The notes under the pieces were generated by a model. The model ran no database searches. It was not told the DNA's origin and saw nothing but the letters and a program-made list of their open reading frames with translations. Position numbers and translations under genes: made by a program. From contig CAVWRJ010000024.1 of NCBI GenBank assembly GCA_963757335.1, forward strand, positions 723,923-787,922: 64,000 bases of DNA. Reading direction: 5' to 3'. The DNA is from DASQPA01 sp963757335 (lineage in GTDB: Bacteria; Acidobacteriota; Thermoanaerobaculia; Multivoradales; UBA5704). Of the stretch, positions 44,020 to 52,694 are shown piece after piece (position 1 is the stretch's first letter; every line of letters begins with the position of its first letter).

Positions 44020-46866
44020 CTAGGGCGTGACCGTCAGAGTCACCGTCTTGGTCGTCCCGGTGGCGGTGGCCCGGATGGACGCCGTGCTCGTCGCCCCGAC
44101 CGCCGCCGTCGTCACCGTGAAAGTGCCCGTGCTGGCGCCAGCCGGAATGGTGAGGGTCGGCGCGGTCGGGTTGGCCACCCCTGGGCTGGACGACGAGAGC
44201 GCCACCTGGATGGCGCCGGGTCCGGCGGCGCACTCCAAGGTCGCGGTGCCGGTGACCGTGCCCGTCCCGCTCACCGGGTTGGGGGAGAGGGCGAGCCCGG
44301 TCAAGGTGATCGGCCGCACGGTGAGGCCGGCGCTCTGGGTCACCCCCTTGTAGGTCGCCGAGATCGATCCGTTCTGGGTCGTCGTCACCGCCGAGACGGT
44401 GACCGTGAAGCCGGCGCTCGACGCCCCGGCCGGCACCGTGACGCTCGCCGGCACCGTGGCGGCAGGGTCGGTGCTCGCGAGGCTCACGACGATCCCCCCA
44501 GCCGGCGCCTTGCCGGTCAGGATCACCTTCGAGGTGGGGACCTTGCAGCCCCCGGCGACGCTGTTGGGGCTGAGCGAGACCGACGCGAGCGCCGTCTCCT
44601 GGACGGTGAGCGAGGCGTTCTGCGTCACTCCGCGGTAAAAGGCAGAGATCTGGACCGCCGCGGTCGTCGCCACCGCCTTGCTGGTGACTGCGAAGGTGGC
44701 GGTCGTCGCCCCGGCCGGGACGGTGACCGTCGCCGGCACCGTCGCCGAATTGGTGTCGCCGCTGGTGAGCGCGACGACCGCGCCGCCCGAGAAAGCCGGG
44801 CCGGAGAGGGTCACCGTCCCGGTTGCCCCGTTGCCGCCGGCGACCGCGGTTGGGGCCACGGCGAGCGACGTCAGGGTCGGCAGGCCGGGGAAGTCGTCGT
44901 CGGCGATCGTCACCACGCTCCCCGTGTAGGGGCCGACGAGGTAGGACGGATCGGGGAGCACCGTGAGGGTCACCGTCTCGGTGGGCTCGGTGACGTAGTC
45001 GTCGATCGGCTGAATCGTCACCGTCACCCGGCTCGCTCCGGCGGCGAAGGTGACCGTCCCCGGCACGCTCGTGTAGTCGACCCCGTTAGTGGCCGTGCCG
45101 CCCATCGCGATCTGGACGGTGAGCGGGGAGGTCGTGCTGCCCGTCCGCCAGACGACGAAACCGCCGGTGTCGGTTCCGGGCTCGGCGGCGGTGGGGTCCG
45201 ACGCCACTACCGAGACCACCGGTCCGGGAAGGGCGTCGGCGGCCAGGGCCACGCTCGCGGTCGCCGGAGAGCCCACGGTGTAATCGGCCGAGTTCGCCAG
45301 GGTGACGACGGCGAAGGTCGCCGGTCGGAGGGGGGTGTGCGCCAGGGGGGCGAGGTCGATCGTCGCCGAAGCGGAGCCCGCCGGAAGGGTGACCGTGCCG
45401 GAGAGCGCCGCGTAGTCCGTCCCCGGGATTGCCGTTCCGGAGACCGTGTAGGCAACCGCCAGATCGGCGGCGGTGCTGCCCGTCCGGGTGACCGTGAATT
45501 GGCCGTGGTCCGCCCCGCCGGCCGTGGGATCGCTGGCGACGATCGAGATCGCCGGGAACCCCGTGCCGTTCTCGTCGTCGGCGATCGTCAGGGTCGCCGC
45601 GGCCTGGGTGGAGTCGATCCGGTAGGCCGGGTCGCTCGCCAGGGAGAGCACCACCGTCTCGTCCCCCTCGACTGAAGCATCGTCGAGCGGCGCGATCATC
45701 ACCGTCGTCGAAGCGGCGCCGGCGGGGATCGTGGCGGAGGTCCCAGGCGAGGTGTAGTCGGCGCCCGCGGTCGCGGTGCCGGCGAGCGCCCAGTGCACGG
45801 CGAGCGGGGCGGCGGTGCTGCCGGTGCGGGTGATTGTGAAGCTCCCGGGGGTGGCCCCGGACTCGGCGCCGTTCGCGGTCGCCTGGACGCTTAAGGTAAC
45901 CGCCGGCGCCTGGAGGAGAGTCTGATCGAGGAAGTTGTAGACGATCTGCCAGAGGCTGGACAAACTCGTCCAGGGGCTGTTCCCATGACCGGCGTTCTGG
46001 ACCGGCGAGAAGGTGGCCCGCACCCCTCTGGCGACCAGGGTGTCGACCAGCAGCTCGCTCTGGTTGAACGGGATCAGGGTGTCCGCCGTGCCGTGCATGA
46101 CGAGGAACGGCGGGTCGTCGGCCGAGGCGTAGGTGCGAGGATCGGCCGTGGCGTCCCGCTCCGGCCTCGTCTGGATGGGGCCGCCCACGAAGACGCTCTC
46201 GTCCGAGGTGGCGGCGTCATGGTCGGCGGTCGTGGGGTAGAAGTGCATCTGGACGAAATCGGTCGCCCCGTACCAGTCGACGACCGCCTGCACCCGGCTG
46301 GAGACCCCGAGGTTCCCGCCGGTCGTCCCCTCGAGGTCCACGGTCACGTTGCCGAGGGTGAAGCTCCCGATCCCGCCCGCCGTCCCCAGCATCGCCGCCA
46401 GGTGCCCGCCCGCCGACTCTCCCCAGGCGGCGAAGCGGTCGGGGTCCAGGTTGTAGGTCGCGGCCTGGGCGCGGAGGAAGCGCACCGCCCCCTTGACGTC
46501 CGCAATCTGCGCCGGCCAGAGCGCCACGTTGGTCAGCCGGTAGTCGACGCTCGCCACCGCATAGCCCCGTGAGCAGAGCCCCGAGGCATAGGAGGGGATG
46601 GGCAGCCGGCTGCCGGTCGCCCAGCCGCCGCCGTGAATCCAGATCACCAGCGGCGTGGCGGTGCTCACCCCCGTCGGCGTCAGCAGATCGAGGAGCAGAT
46701 TCTGGGTCTGGCCGCTCTTGTCGATATAGGTGCCGTAGGGGATGCCGGAGGTGGTCTGGCAGCTCTGGGCCCGGGCGGTCCCGTGGACGGCCAGCCCGAG
46801 GACCATGAAAAGCGGGAGGAACGTGAAGAGCGCGGGGCGGGTCGAGGCGAGCAGGCGAGCGGGCAT
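44020..46866 (-). CDS. secreted alpha/beta-hydrolase (BD-FAE/carboxylesterase-like) with Calx-beta and Ig-like domains
   Basis: 948 residues. Signal peptide about 1-33 (ending HGTARAQ). Esterase domain about 38-305: oxyanion loop IHGGGW (77-82), nucleophile S151 in WGESAGGHL, acid in VMHGTADTLIPF, His in AGHGNSPW. Then three Calx-beta domains (about 315-660, each with the GTATxGxDYT and VEGDETVVLSL signatures) and about three Ig-like modules to the C-terminus (VTVPAGATTATFAVTS type). The enzyme probably cleaves acyl or feruloyl esters of polysaccharides outside the cell, with the repeats as spacers or binders. AGGAGA precedes the ATG. A shorter paralogue lies directly upstream. Confidence 0.85.
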   Translation of the reverse strand: MPARLLASTRPALFTFLPLFMVLGLAVHGTARAQSCQTTSGIPYGTYIDKSGQTQNLLLDLLTPTGVSTATPLVIWIHGGGWATGSRLPIPSYASGLCSRGYAVASVDYRLTNVALWPAQIADVKGAVRFLRAQAATYNLDPDRFAAWGESAGGHLAAMLGTAGGIGSFTLGNVTVDLEGTTGGNLGVSSRVQAVVDWYGATDFVQMHFYPTTADHDAATSDESVFVGGPIQTRPERDATADPRTYASADDPPFLVMHGTADTLIPFNQSELLVDTLVARGVRATFSPVQNAGHGNSPWTSLSSLWQIVYNFLDQTLLQAPAVTLSVQATANGAESGATPGSFTITRTGSTAAPLAVHWALAGTATAGADYTSPGTSATIPAGAASTTVMIAPLDDASVEGDETVVLSLASDPAYRIDSTQAAATLTIADDENGTGFPAISIVASDPTAGGADHGQFTVTRTGSTAADLAVAYTVSGTAIPGTDYAALSGTVTLPAGSASATIDLAPLAHTPLRPATFAVVTLANSADYTVGSPATASVALAADALPGPVVSVVASDPTAAEPGTDTGGFVVWRTGSTTSPLTVQIAMGGTATNGVDYTSVPGTVTFAAGASRVTVTIQPIDDYVTEPTETVTLTVLPDPSYLVGPYTGSVVTIADDDFPGLPTLTSLAVAPTAVAGGNGATGTVTLSGPAFSGGAVVALTSGDTNSATVPATVTVPAGATTATFAVTSKAVATTAAVQISAFYRGVTQNASLTVQETALASVSLSPNSVAGGCKVPTSKVILTGKAPAGGIVVSLASTDPAATVPASVTVPAGASSAGFTVTVSAVTTTQNGSISATYKGVTQSAGLTVRPITLTGLALSPNPVSGTGTVTGTATLECAAGPGAIQVALSSSSPGVANPTAPTLTIPAGASTGTFTVTTAAVGATSTASIRATATGTTKTVTLTVTP

Positions 46867-46875
46867 GGAGATCTC

Positions 46876-48840
46876 CTACGGGGTGACGATCGTCACCCGG
46901 CTGCCGCGATAGGGGCCGACGAGATAGGAAGGGTCAGGTTCGACGCTCAAGGTCACCGTCTCCGTGCTCCCGGCAGGGGAGCCGGCGAGCGGCTGGATGG
47001 GCACGGTCAGCCGGCTCGCTCCGGCCGGGAAGGTGACTGTCGCCGGGACGGCGGTGTAGTCGATCCCGTTCCGGGCGGTGCCGCCAGCGGTGATCCGGAC
47101 CGTGAGGGCCGCGGACGTGCCGCCGGTCCGCGACAGCTGGAAGGCGCCCGCGGTCCCCGGCCCGGCGGCCGGGGCCGTCGCCGAGACGGAGACCACCGGT
47201 TCGGTGAGGGCGTCGGCGGCGAGCACCACGCTGTTCTCTACCGGCAGACCGGCCTGGTAGACGGGAGAGGCGGCGAGGGCGAGGACGACGAACCTCGCCG
47301 CCTCCGGCTCCCCACGCGGCAGGGGCGTGACGTCGACCGTAGCCGAGGCCGCGCCCGGCCGGATGCGAACCGTGCCGGGGAGCGCCGCGTAGTCGACCCC
47401 CGGGATCGCCGTGCCGGCGAGGGTGTAGGCGACGGTCAGGCCGCGGTTGGTGCTGCCGGTCCGAGTGACGGTGAACTGGTGAACCCCGGGGGAGGTGCTA
47501 GCTGACACGAAGATCGCCGGCAGGCCCGCGGCACCCCCGCCGGTACCGGGGCTCGTCGCATCGGTGAAGACCAGGGTCGCCGCGGCCCGGGCGGCGGCGA
47601 TCCCGTAGGCCGGATCGCTCGCCAGGGCGAGGGTCACCGTCTCGTTCCCCTCGACCAGCGTATCGGCGACCGGGGCGATCCTCACCCGGGCAAAAGCGGC
47701 GCGGGCCGGGATCGTCAGGGTCCCGCCCAGCGGCCCGGCGCTCGGGGTCGCCGTGTAGTCCGTCCCGGGGATGGCGGTGCCGGAGAGCGCCCAATGGACC
47801 GTGAGCGGGGCGGCGGTGCTGCCGGTGCGGGAGATCGTGAACACCCGGGCCGGACCGGCCTCCGAGCCGCCGGCGCTCGCCCGCACGCTCACCCGGACCG
47901 GCGGCGTCGCGAGGAGGGTACCGGCGAGGAAGTCGTAGACCTCCTGCCAGATCGCGGCCGAGCTCGTCCACGGGCTGTTGCCGTGCCCGGCGTTCGCCAC
48001 CGGCACGAAGCGGGTGCGGACCCCCTGGGCGACGAGGGCATCGCGCAGCAGCTCGCTCTGGTTGAAGGGGATGAGCGGGTCCGCCGTGCCGTGCATGAGG
48101 AGGAAGGGCGGGTCGTCCGGCGAGGCGTAGGTGCCGGGATTGGCGGTCTCCGTGCGCTCCGGATTGGCCTCGATGGGGCCGCCCACGAAGACGCTCTCGT
48201 CCGAGCGCGAATCGTCGTGGTTCCGGCTGCTGGGATAGAAGCGCATCGCCAGGAAGTCGGTCGCCCCGTACCAGTCGACCACCGCCTGCACCCGGCTGGA
48301 GACGCCGCGGTTCCCCCCCGTCGAGCCCTCGAGGTCGACCGATACGGCGCCCAGGTTGTAAGTCCCGATCCCGCCGGAGGTCCCCAGCATCGCCGCGAGC
48401 TGCCCGCCCGCCGACTCACCCCAGGCGGCGAAGCGATCGGGATCGAGGTTGTAGGCCGTGGCCTGAGCCCGGAGGAAGCGCACCGCCCCCTTGACGTCCT
48501 CGATCTGCGCCGGCCAGGGCGCCACGCCCGTCAGCCGGTAGTCGACGCTCGCCACCGCATAGCCCAGGGTGCAGAGCCGGGCGACATAGGAGGGCACCGG
48601 CAGCCGGCTCCCCGTCGACCACCCGCCACCGTGAATCCAGAGCACCAGGGGCGTCGGCCCGGCGGCGCCTTCGGGGAGAAGGAGGTCGAGGAGGAGAACC
48701 TGGGTCTGCCCGTTCCGGTCCGCGTAGCTGCCATAGGGGAGGCCGGAGAGGGTCTGGCAGGTCTGGGCTTGGGCGGCGCTGTGAACAAAAAAGAAGAGGA
48801 GCGCCAGGGCAGCCGTGGCCCGCAGGCGGAAAATGAGCAT
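46876..48840 (-). CDS. secreted alpha/beta-hydrolase with Calx-beta domains, tandem paralogue
   Basis: 654 residues, a close paralogue of the gene that follows it on the same strand, nine bases downstream. Signal peptide about 1-25, esterase domain with IHGGGW, WGESAGGQL, LMHGTADPLIPF and AGHGNSPW, then three Calx-beta domains (VEGNETVTLALASD and similar). It lacks the Ig-like modules of the 948-residue copy. GGAGGG lies before the ATG. The pair arose by tandem duplication; a third, truncated copy is at about 51655-51840. Confidence 0.85.
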   Translation of the reverse strand: MLIFRLRATAALALLFFFVHSAAQAQTCQTLSGLPYGSYADRNGQTQVLLLDLLLPEGAAGPTPLVLWIHGGGWSTGSRLPVPSYVARLCTLGYAVASVDYRLTGVAPWPAQIEDVKGAVRFLRAQATAYNLDPDRFAAWGESAGGQLAAMLGTSGGIGTYNLGAVSVDLEGSTGGNRGVSSRVQAVVDWYGATDFLAMRFYPSSRNHDDSRSDESVFVGGPIEANPERTETANPGTYASPDDPPFLLMHGTADPLIPFNQSELLRDALVAQGVRTRFVPVANAGHGNSPWTSSAAIWQEVYDFLAGTLLATPPVRVSVRASAGGSEAGPARVFTISRTGSTAAPLTVHWALSGTAIPGTDYTATPSAGPLGGTLTIPARAAFARVRIAPVADTLVEGNETVTLALASDPAYGIAAARAAATLVFTDATSPGTGGGAAGLPAIFVSASTSPGVHQFTVTRTGSTNRGLTVAYTLAGTAIPGVDYAALPGTVRIRPGAASATVDVTPLPRGEPEAARFVVLALAASPVYQAGLPVENSVVLAADALTEPVVSVSATAPAAGPGTAGAFQLSRTGGTSAALTVRITAGGTARNGIDYTAVPATVTFPAGASRLTVPIQPLAGSPAGSTETVTLSVEPDPSYLVGPYRGSRVTIVTP

Positions 48841-49043
48841 ACGAATCCCTCCATTGCGGAGAGCTGCATGCTCGGTGCCAGCTTGGCGGGCCGGGAACCG
48901 GGCTACTCGATCCGCCGCGTGATTCTCCCTGGCCCAGGCCTCGGAGGCATCGGCGTCCGGCAGGGCGACCCGAGCCCGCTCATCGCGCGCCCGGGCAAAG
49001 CGAATCGCCGGGGAACGGGATAGACTTGGCTCCAGGTCCTCCC

Positions 49044-49820
49044 ATGTCCCTCGACCCGCAATCCCCGCGCGAGCCCGGCCGCGGAGCGACCCGCCCGCTC
49101 CTGGCCCTCGGGCTCCTGATGATCGGAACCCTGGGTTCCTCCGCCTTCAGGGAGGACTCCTACTTCGGCAGGCAGTGGAGCATGCCGTTTTACGCCTGGC
49201 TCTCCGGGCGCTTCGGGCCGGAAGGCGTCCCTGCCGGCCGGCACTTGGCAGCGTGGATCTTCCCCCTCGTGAGCCTGCTGGGCGCCGTGTGGCTGATCCG
49301 CCTCGTCTGGCAGCGTCTCCAGGTCCAGCCTTCCCTGGCCGTCCCCCTCGGGTCCGCTCCGCCGAGCTTACGCCGCCCCGCCCTCGAAGGGAGCCGCCTC
49401 GTCGTCCCTCTCGTGCTCGTCGCGATCGGGATCCTGGGTGCCTACCTGTCGAGCGACGGCACCTGGCTCGGGCCGGATTGGGGCGCGCCGCTCCTCAACG
49501 GCTGGCTCTCCGGGCTGTTCGGGCCGGAAGGCGTCCATCCCGGCCGGGAGTTTCTGATGAAACTCTGCTTCGCCCCGGTGGCGGTGGGGTTCCTCTGGCT
49601 GGCGTTCCTCTACCGGACGCCGCTCGATCCCGAGACCCGGCGGGCGGTAGAGGCGTGGCAGGGTCAGTCCCGCACCGCGGTCTTTTTCCTCCTCTTCGGG
49701 GGCGCCACGATCGCCGCCAGCTTTGGCGGTGGAGGGGCGGTGGAGATCGCGCTCTGCGGCGGCCTGACCCTGCTCTCGGGTCTCTCCCTGGCTCGCCAGA
49801 TCCGCCGGAACCGAGCCTAA
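49044..49820 (+). CDS. membrane protein with internal duplication
   Basis: 258 residues, about six hydrophobic segments, function unknown. Two halves repeat: FYAWLSGRFGPEGVPAGRHL followed by a membrane helix, and LNGWLSGLFGPEGVHPGREF followed by another. The paired WLSG-FGPEG motif is a handy family mark. TTG at 49026 is an upstream alternative; ATG at 49044 is preferred though its ribosome-binding site is weak. Confidence 0.6.
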   Translation: MSLDPQSPREPGRGATRPLLALGLLMIGTLGSSAFREDSYFGRQWSMPFYAWLSGRFGPEGVPAGRHLAAWIFPLVSLLGAVWLIRLVWQRLQVQPSLAVPLGSAPPSLRRPALEGSRLVVPLVLVAIGILGAYLSSDGTWLGPDWGAPLLNGWLSGLFGPEGVHPGREFLMKLCFAPVAVGFLWLAFLYRTPLDPETRRAVEAWQGQSRTAVFFLLFGGATIAASFGGGGAVEIALCGGLTLLSGLSLARQIRRNRA

Positions 49821-50254
49821 CTAAGCGCGCCGTGCTCCGCGACCCCGATTCGGCTGCCCCGCGGCCGCGGTAACTGCCGCGTTCCAACGATTCAAGACCG
49901 GTAAAATTGAGTTCCAGGCCTCGGAAGCGACGGCAGATGGTCCTCTGGGGCGGGCGGAGCGGTGGGGCTCGCCGAGTACCGGCTCTGGCGAGAGAGAGGC
50001 CGGCGGGAAAGACCTGAGGAGCGCAGCGCCCCGCCGGAGACTTCCAGGCCGCGGCGCGGGATGCGGCGCCGTGGCCCAGGGCGAACACAACGTTTGCCGC
50101 CGGGATCCGATGCGCTCGGAGGGCGTCCCCAGATCGAGCTATCCCAGCTTTTTATGAATGCGCATTCCAAGCCAGTAATTCGTGCTATGCTAATCTTGTG
50201 AAGCCGGAGAGTTTAAGCCGGTCCCTCACCTTTTCGCGTCAGAAAAAGGAGATA
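49821..50254. other. non-coding gap with a minisatellite-like fragment
   Basis: No convincing gene. Near 49870 the sequence TGCCGCGTTCCAACGA closely resembles the start of the minisatellite at 51845 (CGCCGCGTTCCAACGA), a possible lone unit of that repeat. The last 110 bases are AT-richer with a candidate -10 (TATGCT near 50185) for the following small gene. Confidence 0.4.
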
Positions 50255-50256
50255 GT

Positions 50257-50673
50257 GTGAAGACTCGATTCATTCTGCTAGCTTTTGCCCTGCTTGTGCC
50301 GAACGGAGCATCCCTCGCGAGCGCCCTGCAAGCGACCCAGGACGGCGCGTCGCCGCCCCTGGCGAGCTCCTCGGCAGCCGCAGATCATCCTGCAAACTCG
50401 TCGTTCTCCTGCTCCGTAAACCGCTCGGATTCGAGGGCTCCCATCCTCAATCCCACTCCTTGGGCGCGAACCATCCCTGTCGGTGGCTACCAATGCGGGA
50501 CTTGCAGCGATAGCGATTGCCTGTGGAAGATATCAGATCAAACCTGCACCTATCACGGTCGTTTTGGTTTTGGCGAAGCAGGTATATGCCGGGCCGTCAC
50601 CAGCCAATCATGCTCAGACGACACTTCCACACTTAACTGTAGTTGTGTTCCATACGGCACGGGAGACCAGTAA
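50257..50673 (+). CDS. small secreted cysteine-rich protein
   Basis: 138 residues from a GTG start with AAAAAGGAGAT upstream. Signal peptide MKTRFILLAFALLVPNGASLASA; then a low-complexity Ser/Ala stretch and a C-terminal domain with nine cysteines (FSCSVN, QCGTCSDSDCLW, QTCTYH, GICRAV, SCSDD, NCSCVP), probably disulfide-linked. No family recognised. It stands at the edge of a region of gene remnants and has lower GC than neighbours. Confidence 0.55.
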   Translation: MKTRFILLAFALLVPNGASLASALQATQDGASPPLASSSAAADHPANSSFSCSVNRSDSRAPILNPTPWARTIPVGGYQCGTCSDSDCLWKISDQTCTYHGRFGFGEAGICRAVTSQSCSDDTSTLNCSCVPYGTGDQ

Positions 50674-50699
50674 ATTATCGATCTGATCCTCGAGACCTC

Positions 50700-51014
50700 C
50701 AGGCCACCTCGACGAGCGATGCCAGGTGGTTCGTATTGCCTGTTGCCGCGCCGGTTGTGGGCACGCGGCAGGGGAAGGTCGTACTGGTGCAGCTTCGTGA
50801 TAGTGCCGACCCCGAAACGGGTGGACGTTACACTGTGAAGCGCTATGAGAGCGAGAAGTGGAAATCGAAGGGTTGTGGAAGCACGGCAAGATTACGCTCC
50901 GGCCGAAACAATCCAGCGTTCACGCCAATCGAGATCGACAATGCGGAAGAAGGTGAGCTCCAGGTTATCGCCGAATTTGTCGCAGTCCTCGGTGGGGCGT
51001 CGGAGGCGCAGTAA
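50700..51014 (+). pseudogene. remnant of an S24 (LexA-like) peptidase domain
   Basis: TRQGKVVLVQLRDSADPETG, YTVKRYESEKW and FTPIEIDNAEEGELQVIAEF match the C-terminal half of S24/LexA-type peptidase domains found at the end of some phage repressors and helicase-linked proteins. The N-terminal part with the catalytic Ser is gone. Between the two parts, LWKHGKITLRPK lies in another frame, so there are two compensating shifts. A gene fragment, not functional. Confidence 0.6.
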
Positions 51015-51109
51015 ACCTTGTAGGGCTCTGGGTCTCTACTGCCGGCCGGCAGCGAACTATCCGGGATTTCCGGATGGTTGGGAAGAGTCAGCTGCCTCAA
51101 GGCTCTGAG

Positions 51110-51640
51110 GTGGGTTGGCGGGGCGCGACGACCCGGAGCCCTGGCCAATTCGGTGCCAGCCAATCAGCAGCCGAGCTCGACCGTCGAGAACGTGTTCCCC
51201 TTGAACCTTCCGGGCGGGAGCCGGTGACGGCTCGCCATCAGTCCCTTCTTGAGGACGCGGCCTTTGCCCCTGGGCCGAATCCCTGTCTAGAAGCCGCCGA
51301 GCCGCGGGGATCTGGAGCGTTGCGAACGCGAGTTCCGTGCCTGTTACCAAGGCAAGGGGCGGGGGGGAGAGCACGCCGATCGGGTCTCCGGCGAGGCGGA
51401 TCGGGAGAGCATGCAGGGGAAGCAGAAGGGGGGAGGGGGAGCTTCGTCCGCGGCGATCCGCGATCAGGCCCATGGACCGCAGGAGGGCGCCCCGGCCTCC
51501 GGTTTCTCGGACGCCGCGGAGAGGGAGCGGCCCAGGGCCCGCAACAGAGTGCGCCGGCCGGCAGCTCGGGCGAGGTCGCCAAGGAGTAAGCCGGAGGACC
51601 CCAGGAAGGGACGAAGTAAGCCAGCCGGCTGGCGGGGGCG
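51110..51640 (+). pseudogene. degraded copy of the haloperoxidase-like gene
   Basis: Three blocks match the intact gene at 52695-53966 at the nucleotide level. About 51110-51272 matches 53000-53160 (both contain GAGAACGTGTT and GAACCTTCCGGGCGG). About 51273-51360 matches 53785-53870. About 51520-51640 matches 53870-53990, including the stop and the trailing GCCAGCCGGCTGGCGGG. The part with the active site (53161-53784) is deleted. Between blocks two and three is an extra Gly/Lys-rich tail not present in the intact gene, so the source was a paralogue. Confidence 0.75.
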
Positions 51641-51654
51641 GCAGACCTTTCGCC

Positions 51655-51840
51655 ACCGCATACCCCCGAGAGCAGAGCCCCGAGGCATAGGAGGGGATCG
51701 GCAGCCGGCAGCCGGCTGCCGGTCGCCCAGCCGCCGCCGCCGCCGTGAATCCAGATCACCAGCGGCGTGGCGGCGCTCACTCCCGTCGGCGTCAGCAGAT
51801 CGAGGACCAAATTCTGGGTCTGGCCGTTCTTGTCGACACG
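51655..51840 (-). pseudogene. fragment of a third esterase copy
   Basis: On the minus strand it reads VDKNGQTQNLVLDLLTPTG, VSAATPLVIWIHGGGGGWATGSRL, then breaks up. It is close to residues 50-105 of the 948-residue esterase (DNA 46555-46722). The oxyanion loop has gained residues by triplet expansion (GGGGGW) and a short GCAGCCG duplication. It ends at the minisatellite. Confidence 0.75.
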
Positions 51841-51854
51841 GTAATCGCCGCGTT

Positions 51855-52040
51855 CCAACGAGTCGTTGTCCCTGTCCAACGTCTCGCTGCCACCCTCCAA
51901 CCGGTCGTTGTCCCTGTCCAACGTCTCGTTGCCACGCTCCAACGAGTCATTGTCCCTGTCCAACGTCTCGCTGCCACGCTCCAACGAAGCGTTGTACCCG
52001 TACCGAGAGACGTTGCCACGTTCCAGCGGACCAGCGCGGC
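51855..52040. repeat. second 21/42-bp minisatellite, nine half-units
   Basis: CCAACG recurs exactly every 21 bases at 51855, 51876, 51897, 51918, 51939, 51960 and 51981, with decayed units at 52002 and 52023. Two half-unit types alternate (one with TTGTCCCTGT, the other with GCTGCCACGCT), giving a 42-bp higher-order unit, the same layout as the array after xerD but with another sequence. On the minus strand it would encode SLERGNETLDRDND repeats. Confidence 0.9.
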
Positions 52041-52173
52041 GGGCAGCCCACCGTCTCTGCGCGGCTCGCGCCCGAGGAGGGGAAGGGCGAGGGAGAGGAT
52101 GACACGAACCCGGCCTGGGAGACCGATGAGATCAATGATGGCGAACTCAATGGGTTTGGCCGGCGAGCGCTAG

Positions 52174-52422
52174 ATGCCAGAAGATGATGGCATGCCGTTC
52201 TATATGATTGGTACCTCAAGTAGCATGATGTATAACGCGCGTAGCCTAACTGGGGTGGCGGAGCTCTACCAGAAGGACGTCCGCACAATCAACGGGCACC
52301 TTCAGAACCGGTTCGAGGAGGAAGAACTCGACCCTGAGGTAACTATCCGGAAATTCCGGATAGTTCGCCGTGAGGGCCCCAGGGAAGTCGCTCGCCGCAT
52401 CGCCAAGCGGGAAAACGCCTAA
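52174..52422 (+). pseudogene. N-terminal fragment of a RhuM-family protein
   Basis: 82 residues. VAELYQKDVRTINGHLQNRF, EEEELDPEVTIRKFRIVRRE and GPREVARRI match the N-terminal helix-turn-helix-like part of RhuM virulence-family proteins (usually over 300 residues). The rest is missing, and the first 30 residues do not resemble the family. Such genes belong to mobile and defence regions. Treated as a remnant. Confidence 0.55.
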
Positions 52423-52694
52423 AAAGAAGCCGTGAAGTGGCGACGAGGCGCCGCTCTGTCACCGAATTCGCGTTTTGAGATAAGCGTTCTTGTCAACCCA
52501 AACATCTTCCGAATCTTTTCGCGCCACCGTAACAATCCAACCTGTCCTGACGCCCCACCTCTGTGAGGTGGACCTGCCGCTCGAAGAGGAAATTTCGCCG
52601 CCGGTCCGTCCCATACGAGGAGCCGTGACTCCCAGCGGGGGAGTTGTCGTTCCCTCTCTTGAAACATCGCTCACACTCACAAGGAGACCTCGCG

